Shown: piece by piece, positions 38,430-46,157 of the stretch
Position numbering within the stretch: the stretch's first letter is position 1
Layout of the letters: each line of letters begins with the position of its first letter
DNA from: JACMLX01 sp040384325
Lineage (GTDB): Bacteria; Gemmatimonadota; Gemmatimonadetes; Gemmatimonadales; Gemmatimonadaceae
Assembly (NCBI GenBank): GCA_040384325.1
Contig: JAZKJL010000004.1
Span: 1 to 64,000 of the forward strand
Reading direction: 5' to 3'
Length of the DNA stretch: 64,000 nucleotides
Position numbers and translations under genes: made by a program
The notes under the pieces: generated by a model
What the model saw: only the letters and a program-made list of their open reading frames with translations
Databases searched by the model: none
Told to the model about the DNA's origin: nothing

Positions 38430-38861
38430 ATGCTGAGTCCAAAGCGGATCAAGTTCCGCAAGATGTTCAAGGGGCGGACGACGGGTGTCGCTCGCCGTGG
38501 CAATACGGTGGCCTTCGGTCACTTCGGGTTGCAGTCGCTGGAGCCGGGATGGATCACCAACCGGCAGATCGAGGCGGCCCGAATCGCGATGACGCGCTTC
38601 ATCAAGCGTGGCGGCAAGGTGTGGATCCGGATCTTCCCGGACAAGCCGATCACGAAGAAGCCGGCCGAGACGCGCATGGGTAAGGGCAAGGGATCGCCGG
38701 AAGGATGGGTGGCTGTGGTCAAGCCGGGCCGCATGCTGTTCGAGCTCGAGGGAGTGACGCGGGAGACGGCCGAGCGGGCGCTCGCGCTGGCCTCGGCCAA
38801 GCTCTCCGTGAAGACGAAGTTCGTCGTGCGTGAGGAGGCGCATACCGATGCTGGCGAGTGA
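38430..38861 (+). CDS. rplP: 50S ribosomal protein L16
   Basis: Large-subunit protein near the A-site tRNA elbow. It has 143 aa: MLSPKRIKFRKMFKG, then FGHFGLQSLEPGWITNRQIE and RMGKGKGSPEGWVAVV. The 3' end overlaps the start of rpmC by 14 nt, and the rpmC ribosome site lies inside this gene. Confidence 0.97.
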   Translation: MLSPKRIKFRKMFKGRTTGVARRGNTVAFGHFGLQSLEPGWITNRQIEAARIAMTRFIKRGGKVWIRIFPDKPITKKPAETRMGKGKGSPEGWVAVVKPGRMLFELEGVTRETAERALALASAKLSVKTKFVVREEAHTDAGE

Positions 38862-39039
38862 AATTCAGGACTTGAGCGTTGACGCGATCCAGCAGCGGAT
38901 CGCGGAGCTCCAGGAGGAGCGGTTTCGCCTGCGCTTCCGTGGTGCGACCGAACAGCTGGAGAATCCGCTGCGCAAGCGCGCGATCCGTCGCGATGTGGCC
39001 CGACTCATGACTGTGCTGCGTCAGCGGCAGGGTAAGTAA
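38848..39039 (+). CDS. rpmC: 50S ribosomal protein L29
   Basis: Small exit-port protein of the large subunit, 63 aa (MLASEIQDLSVDAIQQRI ... VARLMTVLRQRQ). The start at ATG 38848 is set by GAGGAGG at about 38832-38838; an in-frame earlier start at 38830 would add six residues and put that site out of position. It overlaps rplP by 14 nt. Confidence 0.95.
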   Translation: MLASEIQDLSVDAIQQRIAELQEERFRLRFRGATEQLENPLRKRAIRRDVARLMTVLRQRQGK

Positions 39040-39049
39040 GGAGATATAG

Positions 39050-39334
39050 ATGGCAGAGACACAGCAGTCCGCTGACGCGAAGGCACGCCTGGCCCGGAAG
39101 ATCCGGACCGGCGTCGTCACCAGCGACAAGATGGACAAGACGGTGGTGGTCACGATCGAGCGTCGCGTGCCGCATCCCCAGTACGGGAAGATGATGACGC
39201 TGACCAAGACGGTGAAGGCGCACGACGAGGAGAACTCGGCGAAGCAGGGTGATACGGTGCGCGTCATGGAGACGCGACCGCTCTCGAAGACCAAGCGTTG
39301 GCGGGTCGTCGAGATCGTCGAGCGCGCGCGCTGA
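39050..39334 (+). CDS. rpsQ: 30S ribosomal protein S17
   Basis: Primary 16S rRNA binder of the small-subunit body. The 94-aa chain has GVVTSDKMDKTVVVTIERRV and the conserved PLSKTKRWRVVEIVERA. About 15 residues at the N-terminus (MAETQQSADAKARLARK) are unconserved. GGAG lies 5-6 nt before the start. It ends 15 nt before rplN. Confidence 0.97.
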   Translation: MAETQQSADAKARLARKIRTGVVTSDKMDKTVVVTIERRVPHPQYGKMMTLTKTVKAHDEENSAKQGDTVRVMETRPLSKTKRWRVVEIVERAR

Positions 39335-39349
39335 TCGGAGGCGACGACA

Positions 39350-39718
39350 ATGATCCAACAGGAATCAGTGGTAAAGGTCGCGGACAACTCAGGGGCCAAG
39401 AAAGCCCTCGTGATCCGCGTGCTGGGCGGCTCCAGCCGCCGTTATGCCGGCCTTGGCGACAAGGTCATCGTGGCGGTCAAGGACGCACTCCCGAACGGCA
39501 CGGTGAAGAAGTCGGACGTGGCGAAGGCGGTCGTCGTGCGCACGGTCAAGGAGACCCGGCGCAAGGACGGCACCTACATCCGCTTCGACGAGAACGCCGT
39601 CGTGATCATCAACGATGCCGGAGAGCCGCGCGGCACGCGCATCTTCGGCCCAGTGGCGCGCGAGCTTCGTGAGAAGAAGTACACGAAGATCGTCTCGCTG
39701 GCGCCCGAGGTGCTCTGA
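39350..39718 (+). CDS. rplN: 50S ribosomal protein L14
   Basis: Intersubunit-bridge protein of the large subunit, 122 aa, normal length. It starts MIQQESVVKVADNSGAKKAL and has DENAVVIINDAGEPRGTRIF and GPVARELREKKYTKIVSLAPEVL in the expected places. First gene of the classical spc part, continuous here with S10. It ends 3 nt before rplX. Confidence 0.98.
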   Translation: MIQQESVVKVADNSGAKKALVIRVLGGSSRRYAGLGDKVIVAVKDALPNGTVKKSDVAKAVVVRTVKETRRKDGTYIRFDENAVVIINDAGEPRGTRIFGPVARELREKKYTKIVSLAPEVL

Positions 39719-39721
39719 GCC

Positions 39722-40120
39722 ATGCGCATTCTCAAGTATCGGAAGACCGAAGGCCAGAAGCTGCAGAAGCGGCACGCCGGGAACGCCGTCCGGGTGGTCA
39801 CCAGGATCACCAAGGGCGACACCGTCCAGGTGATGCGCGGCAGCGACAAGGGGAAGACGGGCAAGGTGATGCGCGTGTTCCTGAAGACGGGCCGCGTGCT
39901 CGTCGAGGGCATCAACATCGTCAAGCGCCACACGCGCGCGACGCGTCCGGAAGAGACGGGCGGCATCATCGAGAAGCCGGCGCCGGTGGCGCTGTCGAAC
40001 GTGATGCTGATCGATCCGAAGACGGGCAAGGCGACGCGCATCCGCGCGCGGATCGACACTGACGGCACGAAGGAGCGGGTGAGCGTGAAGAGCGGGGATG
40101 TCATCCCGCGCAACCGCTGA
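39722..40120 (+). CDS. rplX: 50S ribosomal protein L24
   Basis: Assembly-initiator protein of the large subunit, 132 aa. The KOW motif GDTVQVMRGSDKGKTGKVMRV is intact, followed by VEGINIVKRHTRATRPEETGGI. About 25 N-terminal residues precede the usual start region, making it somewhat longer than E. coli L24 (104 aa). It ends 17 nt before rplE. Confidence 0.97.
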   Translation: MRILKYRKTEGQKLQKRHAGNAVRVVTRITKGDTVQVMRGSDKGKTGKVMRVFLKTGRVLVEGINIVKRHTRATRPEETGGIIEKPAPVALSNVMLIDPKTGKATRIRARIDTDGTKERVSVKSGDVIPRNR

Positions 40121-40137
40121 CCGCGAGGAGATAGATC

Positions 40138-40902
40138 ATGGCGACGAAGGAAAAGGGCGCGAAGGGCGGCAAGAGCGCTGCCCCCGGGGCCAAGGGCGGC
40201 AAGGGCGGGGCCCCGACCGGCAAGGGCGGCAAGCCGCAGGGCGCCAGCAAGAGCTCGAAGGGGGCGGAGAACAGCCGTCGCAACGCCGAGAAGGCGGCGC
40301 GTGGCCCGCACACCGGTGCGGCACTCTCCCCGATCGAGCCGCGGCTGAAGCGGTTCTACGTGCAGACCGTGCGCGACCGCCTGGCCAAGCAGTTCGAGCT
40401 GAGCAACGTGCACGAGATCCCGACGCTCGAGAAGATCGTGATCAACTGCGGCGTCGGCGAGGCGATCAAGACGCCGAAGGTGTTGGATTCGGTCTGCGAG
40501 GAGCTGGAGCTGATCACCGGCCAGAAGCCGATCCGTCGCAAGGCGAAGAAGTCGATCGCCAACTACGGGTTGCGCGAAGGGCAGGAGATCGGTGCCCAGG
40601 TGACGATGCGTGGCGCGCGGATGTGGGAGTTCCTGGACCGGTTCGTGACGGTCTCGATCCCGCGCATCCGTGACTTCCGCGGCCTCGGCACCCGCGCCTT
40701 CGACGGCCGCGGCAACTACTCGCTGGGCGTCAAGGAACAGATGATCTTCCCGGAGATCAACTACGACATGGTGGAGCACGTGCACGGCATGGACATCACG
40801 TTCGTGACCTCGTCCACGAAGGACGATCAGGCACTGGCGCTGCTGCGTGAACTGGGGATGCCGTTCAAGGGCGAGTCTCCGAACATTCCCTCGCTGACCT
40901 GA
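40138..40902 (+). CDS. rplE: 50S ribosomal protein L5 with Lys/Gly/Ala-rich N-terminal extension
   Basis: 5S rRNA-binding protein of the large-subunit central protuberance. The normal core starts at about residue 66 (IEPRLKRFYVQTVRDRL) and contains IPTLEKIVINCGVGEA, KSIANYGLREGQEIGAQVT and DFRGLGTRAFDGRGNYSLGV. Before it lies a ~65-residue low-complexity, strongly basic extension built from KGG, GKGG and PTGKGGK units, making the protein 254 aa rather than ~180. GAGGAGATAG precedes the ATG at 40138, so translation of the extension is plausible. There is no good start near residue 66. Confidence 0.95.
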   Translation: MATKEKGAKGGKSAAPGAKGGKGGAPTGKGGKPQGASKSSKGAENSRRNAEKAARGPHTGAALSPIEPRLKRFYVQTVRDRLAKQFELSNVHEIPTLEKIVINCGVGEAIKTPKVLDSVCEELELITGQKPIRRKAKKSIANYGLREGQEIGAQVTMRGARMWEFLDRFVTVSIPRIRDFRGLGTRAFDGRGNYSLGVKEQMIFPEINYDMVEHVHGMDITFVTSSTKDDQALALLRELGMPFKGESPNIPSLT

Positions 40903-40911
40903 GTCGAGACC

Positions 40912-41217
40912 ATGGCAAAGACGAGCAAGGTGGTCCGGAACGCGCAGCGCCGCGAACTGATCGTGAAGTACGCGGCCAAGCGGGCCGAGCTGAAGAAGGT
41001 TATTTTGGATCCGAAGACGGACCCCGACACGCGGGATGCGGCGTACGAGAAGCTGCGTCGCCTGCCGCGGGACTCGTCGGCCACGCGCTTCCGCAACCGG
41101 TGTGAGTTGACCGGCCGGCCGCGCGGGTTCGTGCGCCAGTTCGGGCTCGGGCGCAACAAGTTCCGGGAGCTGGCCTTGAACGGCTTCCTCCCGGGTGTCA
41201 CGAAGGCGAGCTGGTAA
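40912..41217 (+). CDS. rpsN: 30S ribosomal protein S14 (long, zinc-free type)
   Basis: Small-subunit head protein, 101 aa. It lacks the CxxC pairs of the zinc-binding form; only one cysteine is present (CELTGRPRG). It has the longer N-terminal half of the C-minus type. The C-terminus FGLGRNKFRELALNGFLPGVTKASW is typical. It is separated from rpsH by 77 nt containing a hairpin, the second-largest gap in the cluster. Confidence 0.97.
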   Translation: MAKTSKVVRNAQRRELIVKYAAKRAELKKVILDPKTDPDTRDAAYEKLRRLPRDSSATRFRNRCELTGRPRGFVRQFGLGRNKFRELALNGFLPGVTKASW

Positions 41218-41251
41218 GTCCAGCTGGTCGCAGACCTTTTCCAGTCCTCAC

Positions 41252-41270
41252 GTCTCGTCACTGACGGGAC
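41252..41270 (+). promoter_or_regulatory. Hairpin between rpsN and rpsH
   Basis: GTCTCGT (41252-41258) pairs with ACGGGAC (41264-41270; one U-G pair) around a 5-nt loop, 24 nt before the rpsH ATG. No T-run follows, so it is not a terminator. It may be an S8-type control or RNA processing site; this is an inference from position only. Confidence 0.3.
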
Positions 41271-41294
41271 ACGAAGGGCGCACAGGACCAATTC

Positions 41295-41696
41295 ATGAGC
41301 ATGACAGATCCGATCGCCGACATGCTGACCCGGTTGCGCAACGCCATTGGCGCGCGCCACCGCCGGGTCGACATGCCGTCGTCGAAGTTGAAGGTGCAGG
41401 TGGCCCGGATCCTCAAGGAGTCGAGCTACATCACGGACTATCGCGTGATCGAGAACGACGAGGGGCGCAAGCTCCTGCGGGTGATCCTCAAGTATGCGGC
41501 CGGCGGCCAGCCGGTCATTCGCGAGTTGAAGCGCATCTCCACGCCAGGCCTGCGCAAGTACGTGGGCGTGACCGAGATCCCGCGCGTGCGCAACGGGCTG
41601 GGCATGGCCATCGTCAGCACCAGCAAGGGGCTGATGTCGGATCGTGAAGCGCGCCGGGCCAACACTGGTGGCGAGCTCCTCGCCATCGTGTACTAA
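41295..41696 (+). CDS. rpsH: 30S ribosomal protein S8
   Basis: Central 16S rRNA binder, and the spc-operon repressor in E. coli. The 133-aa chain starts MSMTDPIADMLTRLRNA and ends with the conserved ISTSKGLMSD-like segment (VSTSKGLMSDREARRANTGG), followed by GELLAIVY. A 77-nt leader gap with a short hairpin precedes it. It ends 12 nt before rplF. Confidence 0.98.
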   Translation: MSMTDPIADMLTRLRNAIGARHRRVDMPSSKLKVQVARILKESSYITDYRVIENDEGRKLLRVILKYAAGGQPVIRELKRISTPGLRKYVGVTEIPRVRNGLGMAIVSTSKGLMSDREARRANTGGELLAIVY

Positions 41697-41708
41697 GGAG
41701 AGAGAGCG

Positions 41709-42248
41709 ATGTCGCGAATTGGCAAGAAGCCGATCGACGTGCCGGCCGGTGTGACGGTGACGCTCGAGGGACGGAACGTGACGGTGAAGGGCCCGCGTGG
41801 GACGCTGTCGCGCTCCCTGCCGCCCATCGTCACGGTGAAGCAGGAGGGCGCCGTGATCAATGTCGAGCGCCCGAACGACGAGACCGCCTCGAAGGCGATG
41901 CACGGCCTGACGCGGACGCTGGTGGCCAACATGGTCGAAGGCGTGACGAAGGGGTTCCAGAAGAACCTCGACATCGTCGGCGTGGGTTACAAGGCGGAGA
42001 ACAAGCCATACGGCTTGCTCATGTCGCTGGGCTATAGCCACCAGATCGAGGTCAAGGCGCCGGAGGGCATCAAGCTCAACGCCCCGACGCCGACGTCGAT
42101 CGTGATCGATGGCGCGAACAAGGAAGTCGTCGGGCAGATTGCGGCAGAAATCCGCAGTCTCCGTCCGCCCGAGCCGTACAAGGGCAAGGGCGTCAAGTAT
42201 CAAGGTGAAATCATCCGCCGGAAGGCGGGCAAGGCCGGGGGCAAGTAA
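41709..42248 (+). CDS. rplF: 50S ribosomal protein L6
   Basis: Large-subunit protein near the factor-binding site, 179 aa, normal length. It starts MSRIGKKPIDVPAGV and contains the repeated fold with NMVEGVTKGFQKNLDIVGVGY and the C-terminal PEPYKGKGVKYQGEIIRRKAGK. AAGGAGAGAGAG lies before the start. Its stop overlaps the rplR ATG by 1 nt. Confidence 0.98.
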   Translation: MSRIGKKPIDVPAGVTVTLEGRNVTVKGPRGTLSRSLPPIVTVKQEGAVINVERPNDETASKAMHGLTRTLVANMVEGVTKGFQKNLDIVGVGYKAENKPYGLLMSLGYSHQIEVKAPEGIKLNAPTPTSIVIDGANKEVVGQIAAEIRSLRPPEPYKGKGVKYQGEIIRRKAGKAGGK

Positions 42249-42604
42249 TGCCGAAGATGCGGATTCCGAAGACGCGCCAGGACCTGCGCGCCCGTCGTCA
42301 CCTGCGCGTTCGCAAGAACGTGGCGGGCACGGCGGAACGGCCCCGGTTGGTGGTGTTCCGGTCGCTGAAGCACATCACGGCGCAGATCGTGGACGACACG
42401 ACGGGCCGGACGATGATGACCGTCACGAGCGGCAAGCTCGAAGGCAAGAAGAGCGAGAAGTCGGTGCAGGTCGGCAAGATGATCGCCGAGAAGGCAAAGG
42501 CAGCGGGCGTGTCGAAGGTCGTCTTCGACCGTGCAGGCTACAAGTACCATGGCCGCGTGAAGGCGGTCGCCGATGGCGCCCGCGAAGGCGGCCTGGAGTT
42601 CTGA
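42248..42604 (+). CDS. rplR: 50S ribosomal protein L18
   Basis: 5S rRNA-binding large-subunit protein, 118 aa. Conserved pieces are RRHLRVRKNVAGTAERPRLVVFRS, HITAQIVDDTTGRT and the C-terminal FDRAGYKYHGRVKAVADGAREGGLEF. The start overlaps the rplF stop by 1 nt, and rpsE follows after a single base, so the three genes are translationally coupled. Confidence 0.98.
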   Translation: MPKMRIPKTRQDLRARRHLRVRKNVAGTAERPRLVVFRSLKHITAQIVDDTTGRTMMTVTSGKLEGKKSEKSVQVGKMIAEKAKAAGVSKVVFDRAGYKYHGRVKAVADGAREGGLEF

Positions 42605-42605
42605 T

Positions 42606-43379
42606 ATGGCAGATCAGCCGAACGTAAGTGCGCCGTCGAGTGAGACGTCGCGTCCCGCAGGTCGCGGTCCGGGTGGTGGTGGTGGTGGTGCCCGTGGCGG
42701 ACGTGGGGGCGGTGGTGGTGGGCGTGGCGGCGGCGGTGGCCGTGGTGGCCCTGGTGGTGGTCCCGGCGGTCCCGGTGGCAACCGCGGTGGTGGGCGTGAC
42801 GGCGGGCCCGGCGGCGGAAGCCGCGATGGGCGTGGCCGTGGCGGCGACAGCCGTGGTGGCGAGCGTGAGCAGTCGGACCTGGTTGAGAACGTGGTCGCGA
42901 TCAACCGCGTCGCCAAGGTCGTGAAGGGTGGCCGTCGCTTCTCGTTCAACGCCCTCGTGGCCGTTGGCGATGGGAAGGGCAAGGTCGGCTACGCGACGGG
43001 CAAGGCGAACGAAGTCTCGGAAGCCGTCCGCAAGGCGGTGGAAGGGGCCAAGCGCAACATGGTGTCGGTGCCGCTCACGGGCGCCACGATTCCCCATGAA
43101 GTGCTCGGCAAGCATGGCGCCGGCAAGGTGGTCATGAAGCCGGCCGCCCCGGGTGCCGGCGTGATCGCCGGTGGTGCCGTCCGCGCCGTGTTCGAGTGCG
43201 TCGGTATCCAGGACATCCTGACCAAGAGCCTCGGCAGCACCAACCCGCACAACCTGGTGCGCGCGGTGATGGCCGGCCTGGCGGAGCTGGTGACGGTGGA
43301 CCAGATCGCGCGCGAGCGTGGTATCGAGGTCAGCTCGATCCAGTACCTGAGCCGTGCCAAGTCGAAGGAGGTTGCATAA
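42606..43379 (+). CDS. rpsE: 30S ribosomal protein S5 with Gly/Arg-rich N-terminal extension
   Basis: Decoding-fidelity protein of the small subunit. The core begins at about residue 95 (VVAINRVAKVVKGGRRFSF) and includes the S5 dsRBD-like segment and GVIAGGAVRAVFECVGIQDIL. The first ~90 residues are an extension; residues 19-85 are almost entirely Gly with spaced Arg (RGG-like boxes), giving 257 aa instead of ~166. The ATG at 42606 lies 1 nt after rplR. An in-frame ATG at 42573 inside rplR is less likely. The gene ends with the ribosome site of rpmD. Confidence 0.95.
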   Translation: MADQPNVSAPSSETSRPAGRGPGGGGGGARGGRGGGGGGRGGGGGRGGPGGGPGGPGGNRGGGRDGGPGGGSRDGRGRGGDSRGGEREQSDLVENVVAINRVAKVVKGGRRFSFNALVAVGDGKGKVGYATGKANEVSEAVRKAVEGAKRNMVSVPLTGATIPHEVLGKHGAGKVVMKPAAPGAGVIAGGAVRAVFECVGIQDILTKSLGSTNPHNLVRAVMAGLAELVTVDQIARERGIEVSSIQYLSRAKSKEVA

Positions 43380-43634
43380 ATGCCGCGTACGTTCATCAAG
43401 AGCCCGACCAAGGGCCCGAAGCACACGCCGAAGACCCTGCCGATGACCAACGGCAAGCTGCGCATCGAGCAGGTGCGCAGCGGGATCGGCAAGCCGCAGG
43501 TTCAGAAGGACACGCTGAAGGCGCTGGGCCTGAAGCATCATCAGGACGTCGTCGTCCAGCAGGACAGTCCGTCCTTGCGCGGTCAGATCAAGCGGGTGCG
43601 TCACCTGCTCGACGTGACCCCGGTTGCGGAGTAA
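43380..43634 (+). CDS. rpmD: 50S ribosomal protein L30 with N-terminal extension
   Basis: Small large-subunit protein. The L30 core (GKLRIEQVRSGIGKPQVQKDTLKALGL) begins near residue 25, and the protein is 84 aa rather than the usual ~60. I chose the ATG at 43380 because AAGGAGG (43365-43371) sits 8 nt upstream, an ideal ribosome site. The internal ATG at 43443, which would give normal length, has none. The extra segment RTFIKSPTKGPKHTPKTLP is basic and Pro-rich. Confidence 0.93.
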   Translation: MPRTFIKSPTKGPKHTPKTLPMTNGKLRIEQVRSGIGKPQVQKDTLKALGLKHHQDVVVQQDSPSLRGQIKRVRHLLDVTPVAE

Positions 43635-43641
43635 CGGAGCC

Positions 43642-44109
43642 ATGAGCGAAACACACGAGAAGCTGGGCCTGCACAACCTGGTGCCGGCACCGGGTTCGCA
43701 CCGCAACCGGAAGCGCATCGGTCGCGGTCCGGGTTCGGGCACGGGCAAGACGTCCGGCAAGGGTCACAAGGGTTCGAAGGCACGCGCGGGCCATCACGGC
43801 CCGGGCGGCGGCAAGCCGCACTTCGAAGGCGGCCAGATGCCGCTCACGCGTCGCATTCCGAAGCGTGGCTTCACCAACCCGTTCAGCATCGTGAACCAGA
43901 TCGTCCGCCTGGACGAACTGACGAAGGTGACGGGCACCGAAGTGACGGTCGAGACGCTGCTGGCGGCTGGGCTGGTGAACGTGAACAAGGGACCGGCCAA
44001 GCTGCTCGGTAACGGTGAAGTCACCGGCGCGTTCACGGTGCGTGGCGTGAAGGTCAGCGCCAGCGCCAAGGCGAAGATCGAGGCGGCCGGCGGTCGCGTC
44101 GAGGAGTAA
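43642..44109 (+). CDS. rplO: 50S ribosomal protein L15
   Basis: Late-assembly large-subunit protein, 155 aa from ATG 43642. Its Gly/Arg/Lys-rich N-terminal arm (HRNRKRIGRGPGSGTGKTSG, GHKGSKARAG) is normal for L15, followed by RRIPKRGFTNPF and the globular C-terminus. An in-frame start at 43624 overlapping rpmD is less likely. It ends 3 nt before secY. Confidence 0.97.
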   Translation: MSETHEKLGLHNLVPAPGSHRNRKRIGRGPGSGTGKTSGKGHKGSKARAGHHGPGGGKPHFEGGQMPLTRRIPKRGFTNPFSIVNQIVRLDELTKVTGTEVTVETLLAAGLVNVNKGPAKLLGNGEVTGAFTVRGVKVSASAKAKIEAAGGRVEE

Positions 44110-44112
44110 GGG

Positions 44113-45441
44113 ATGGCACAGGCCTCCGCGACGGACACCGTCGCGAATATTTATCGCACGCCCGAGCTGTGGCAGAAGATCACGTTCACGTTCATCTGCC
44201 TCGTGCTCTACCGTGTCGGCTCGCACATCACTGCCCCGGGCATCGATGTGCTGGCCGTCACGGCGTATTTCGCGAACCAGGGCAGCGGCGGCATCCTCGG
44301 CCTGTACGACATGTTCTCCGGTGGTGGCCTGAGCCGCGCCACCGTGCTGGCGCTGGGCATCATGCCGTACATCTCGGCCTCCATCTTCGTGCAGATCGCG
44401 GGCGCCGTGCTGCCGCAGGTCACGAAGATGCAGCAGGACGAGGAGGGCCGGAAAAAGCTGACGCAGTGGACGCGGTACGCGACGGTGGTGCTGGCCATCA
44501 TCCAGGGCTGGGGCTTCGGGTTGTTCACCGAGTCGCTGCCGGGTGCGGTCGCCACGCCGGGATTCTGGTTCAAGGCCCAGATGGCCCTGTTCCTGACCTG
44601 CGGCGCGATGTTCGTGATGTGGCTCGGTGAGCAGATCACGGAGCGTGGCCTCGGCAACGGCGCCTCGCTGATCATCTTCTTCTCGATCGTCGAAGGCTTC
44701 TGGCCGGGCATCTTCAAGACGTTCAGCTTCATGAGCACGGGTGCCGTCGGCCCGCTGCAGATCCTGGTGCTGGCGGTGGTGATGCTGGCGGTGGTGGCCG
44801 GCGTGGTCGCGATCACGATGGCGGCGCGCCGCATCCTGATCCAGATCCCGCAGCGCACCGTGAGCCGTGGCCGCATGCGGCAGGAAGCGCGCAACTTCAT
44901 CCCGCTGCGCCTGAACTCGGCCGGCGTGATGCCGATCATCTTCGCGCAGTCGGTGATCGTGGTGCCGAGCGCGATCGCGCAGTTCAGCGGCAACGAGAGC
45001 CTGAAGGTGTTCTCCGAGCTGTTCGCCCCGGGGACGTGGCTGTACTTCATCCTCAGTGGTGTGCTGATCCTGTTCTTCACGTACTTCTACACGTCGATCA
45101 TCTTCAACCCGATCGACCTGTCCGAGAACCTGAAGAAGCAGGGTGGCTTCGTGCCGGGCATCAAGCCGGGCGCCAAGACCGCCGAGTACATCGACCAGGT
45201 GGTGAGCCGCATCACGCTGCCGGGTGCCCTGTTCCTGACGATCATCGCGCTGTTGCCGCAGTTGATCGCGATCTGGATCAACGTGCCGTTCAGCTTCGGT
45301 GGCACCAGCCTCCTGATCGTCGTCGGCGTGGCGCTGGACACCATGGCGCAGATGCAGCAGCACCTCTTGCTGCGGCAGTACGACGGCTTCATGAAGAAGG
45401 GCAAGGTTCGTTACCGCGGACGGCAGGCGACCGGCGGCTGA
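44113..45441 (+). CDS. secY: Preprotein translocase subunit SecY
   Basis: Channel-forming subunit of the Sec translocon in the inner membrane, 442 aa. About ten hydrophobic segments are visible, starting with ITFTFICLVLYRVGSHITAPG. Motifs include the plug region GLYDMFSGGGLSRATVLALGIMPYISASI in pieces, GQITERGLGNG-type EQITERGLGNGASLIIF, and the cytosolic loop PQRTVSRGRMRQ. Usual place at the end of the spc cluster, followed by adk and map. Confidence 0.98.
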   Translation: MAQASATDTVANIYRTPELWQKITFTFICLVLYRVGSHITAPGIDVLAVTAYFANQGSGGILGLYDMFSGGGLSRATVLALGIMPYISASIFVQIAGAVLPQVTKMQQDEEGRKKLTQWTRYATVVLAIIQGWGFGLFTESLPGAVATPGFWFKAQMALFLTCGAMFVMWLGEQITERGLGNGASLIIFFSIVEGFWPGIFKTFSFMSTGAVGPLQILVLAVVMLAVVAGVVAITMAARRILIQIPQRTVSRGRMRQEARNFIPLRLNSAGVMPIIFAQSVIVVPSAIAQFSGNESLKVFSELFAPGTWLYFILSGVLILFFTYFYTSIIFNPIDLSENLKKQGGFVPGIKPGAKTAEYIDQVVSRITLPGALFLTIIALLPQLIAIWINVPFSFGGTSLLIVVGVALDTMAQMQQHLLLRQYDGFMKKGKVRYRGRQATGG

Positions 45442-45500
45442 CCGCCGGCTCGCTGCCTACGCTCGACTCGCGGTCGTTCACCGCATACCCCCGCTCGCAC

Positions 45501-46157
45501 ATGGTTATCGTCCTCTTCGGCAAGCCCGGAGCGGGGAAAGGCACTCAGGCGCCGCGGCTCGCCGCGGCGCTTGGCGTTCCGATCCTTGCCACCGGCGAAG
45601 CACTCCGCGCCGCCCTGCGCGCCGGCACCCCGATGGGCCTGGCCGCGAAGGCGTTCATGGACCGCGGCGACCTGGTGGCCGACGACGTGATCCTCGGCAT
45701 CATCAAGGAGACGTTGTCCGAGCCCGCCTACGCACATGGCGCGGTGCTGGACGGCGTCGTCCGCACCGTGCCGCAGGCCGCTGGCCTGGAGAAGGTGCTG
45801 GCCGACCTCGGCCGCTCGCTGGGCGCTGTGCTGGTGTTCGACATTCCCGATGAGGAGATCATCGAGCGGATCAGCAGCCGTCTCACCTGCGACAAGTGCA
45901 GTGCGCCGTACACCGGGGTGGAGCCGGGTGCCGCGTGCGAATCGGTGGGCTGCGCCAGTGGGCAGGGCGGCGGCACGCTGGTGCGTCGCAAGGACGACGA
46001 GCCGACGGCGGTGAAGACGCGCCTGGACGCCTATCGCAAGTCCACCGAGCCGGTGCTGGCGTGGTACCAGCAGAACGGGGCTCGCATCGCCACCATCGAC
46101 GCGGTCGGCGCGATCGACGAGATCACCGGCCGCGCGCGCCTCGCACTCGGCCTGTGA
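45501..46157 (+). CDS. adk: Adenylate kinase (zinc LID type)
   Basis: Interconverts ATP + AMP and 2 ADP. The protein is 218 aa from ATG 45501; the longer open frame into secY is a shadow. The P-loop is GKPGAGKGTQ. The AMP-binding region has TGEALRAALRAGTPMG, with a divergent DGVVRTVPQA in place of the common DGFPRT. The LID carries a cysteine set (TCDKC ... ACESVGC), typical of zinc-stabilised LIDs. Its stop overlaps the map GTG start (GTGA). The altered DGFPR motif should be kept in mind but need not abolish activity. Confidence 0.95.
   Translation: MVIVLFGKPGAGKGTQAPRLAAALGVPILATGEALRAALRAGTPMGLAAKAFMDRGDLVADDVILGIIKETLSEPAYAHGAVLDGVVRTVPQAAGLEKVLADLGRSLGAVLVFDIPDEEIIERISSRLTCDKCSAPYTGVEPGAACESVGCASGQGGGTLVRRKDDEPTAVKTRLDAYRKSTEPVLAWYQQNGARIATIDAVGAIDEITGRARLALGL

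Noticed and set aside
43443..43634. Shorter L30 starting at the internal ATG
   Set aside because: It has no ribosome site, whereas the ATG at 43380 has AAGGAGG at 8-nt spacing.
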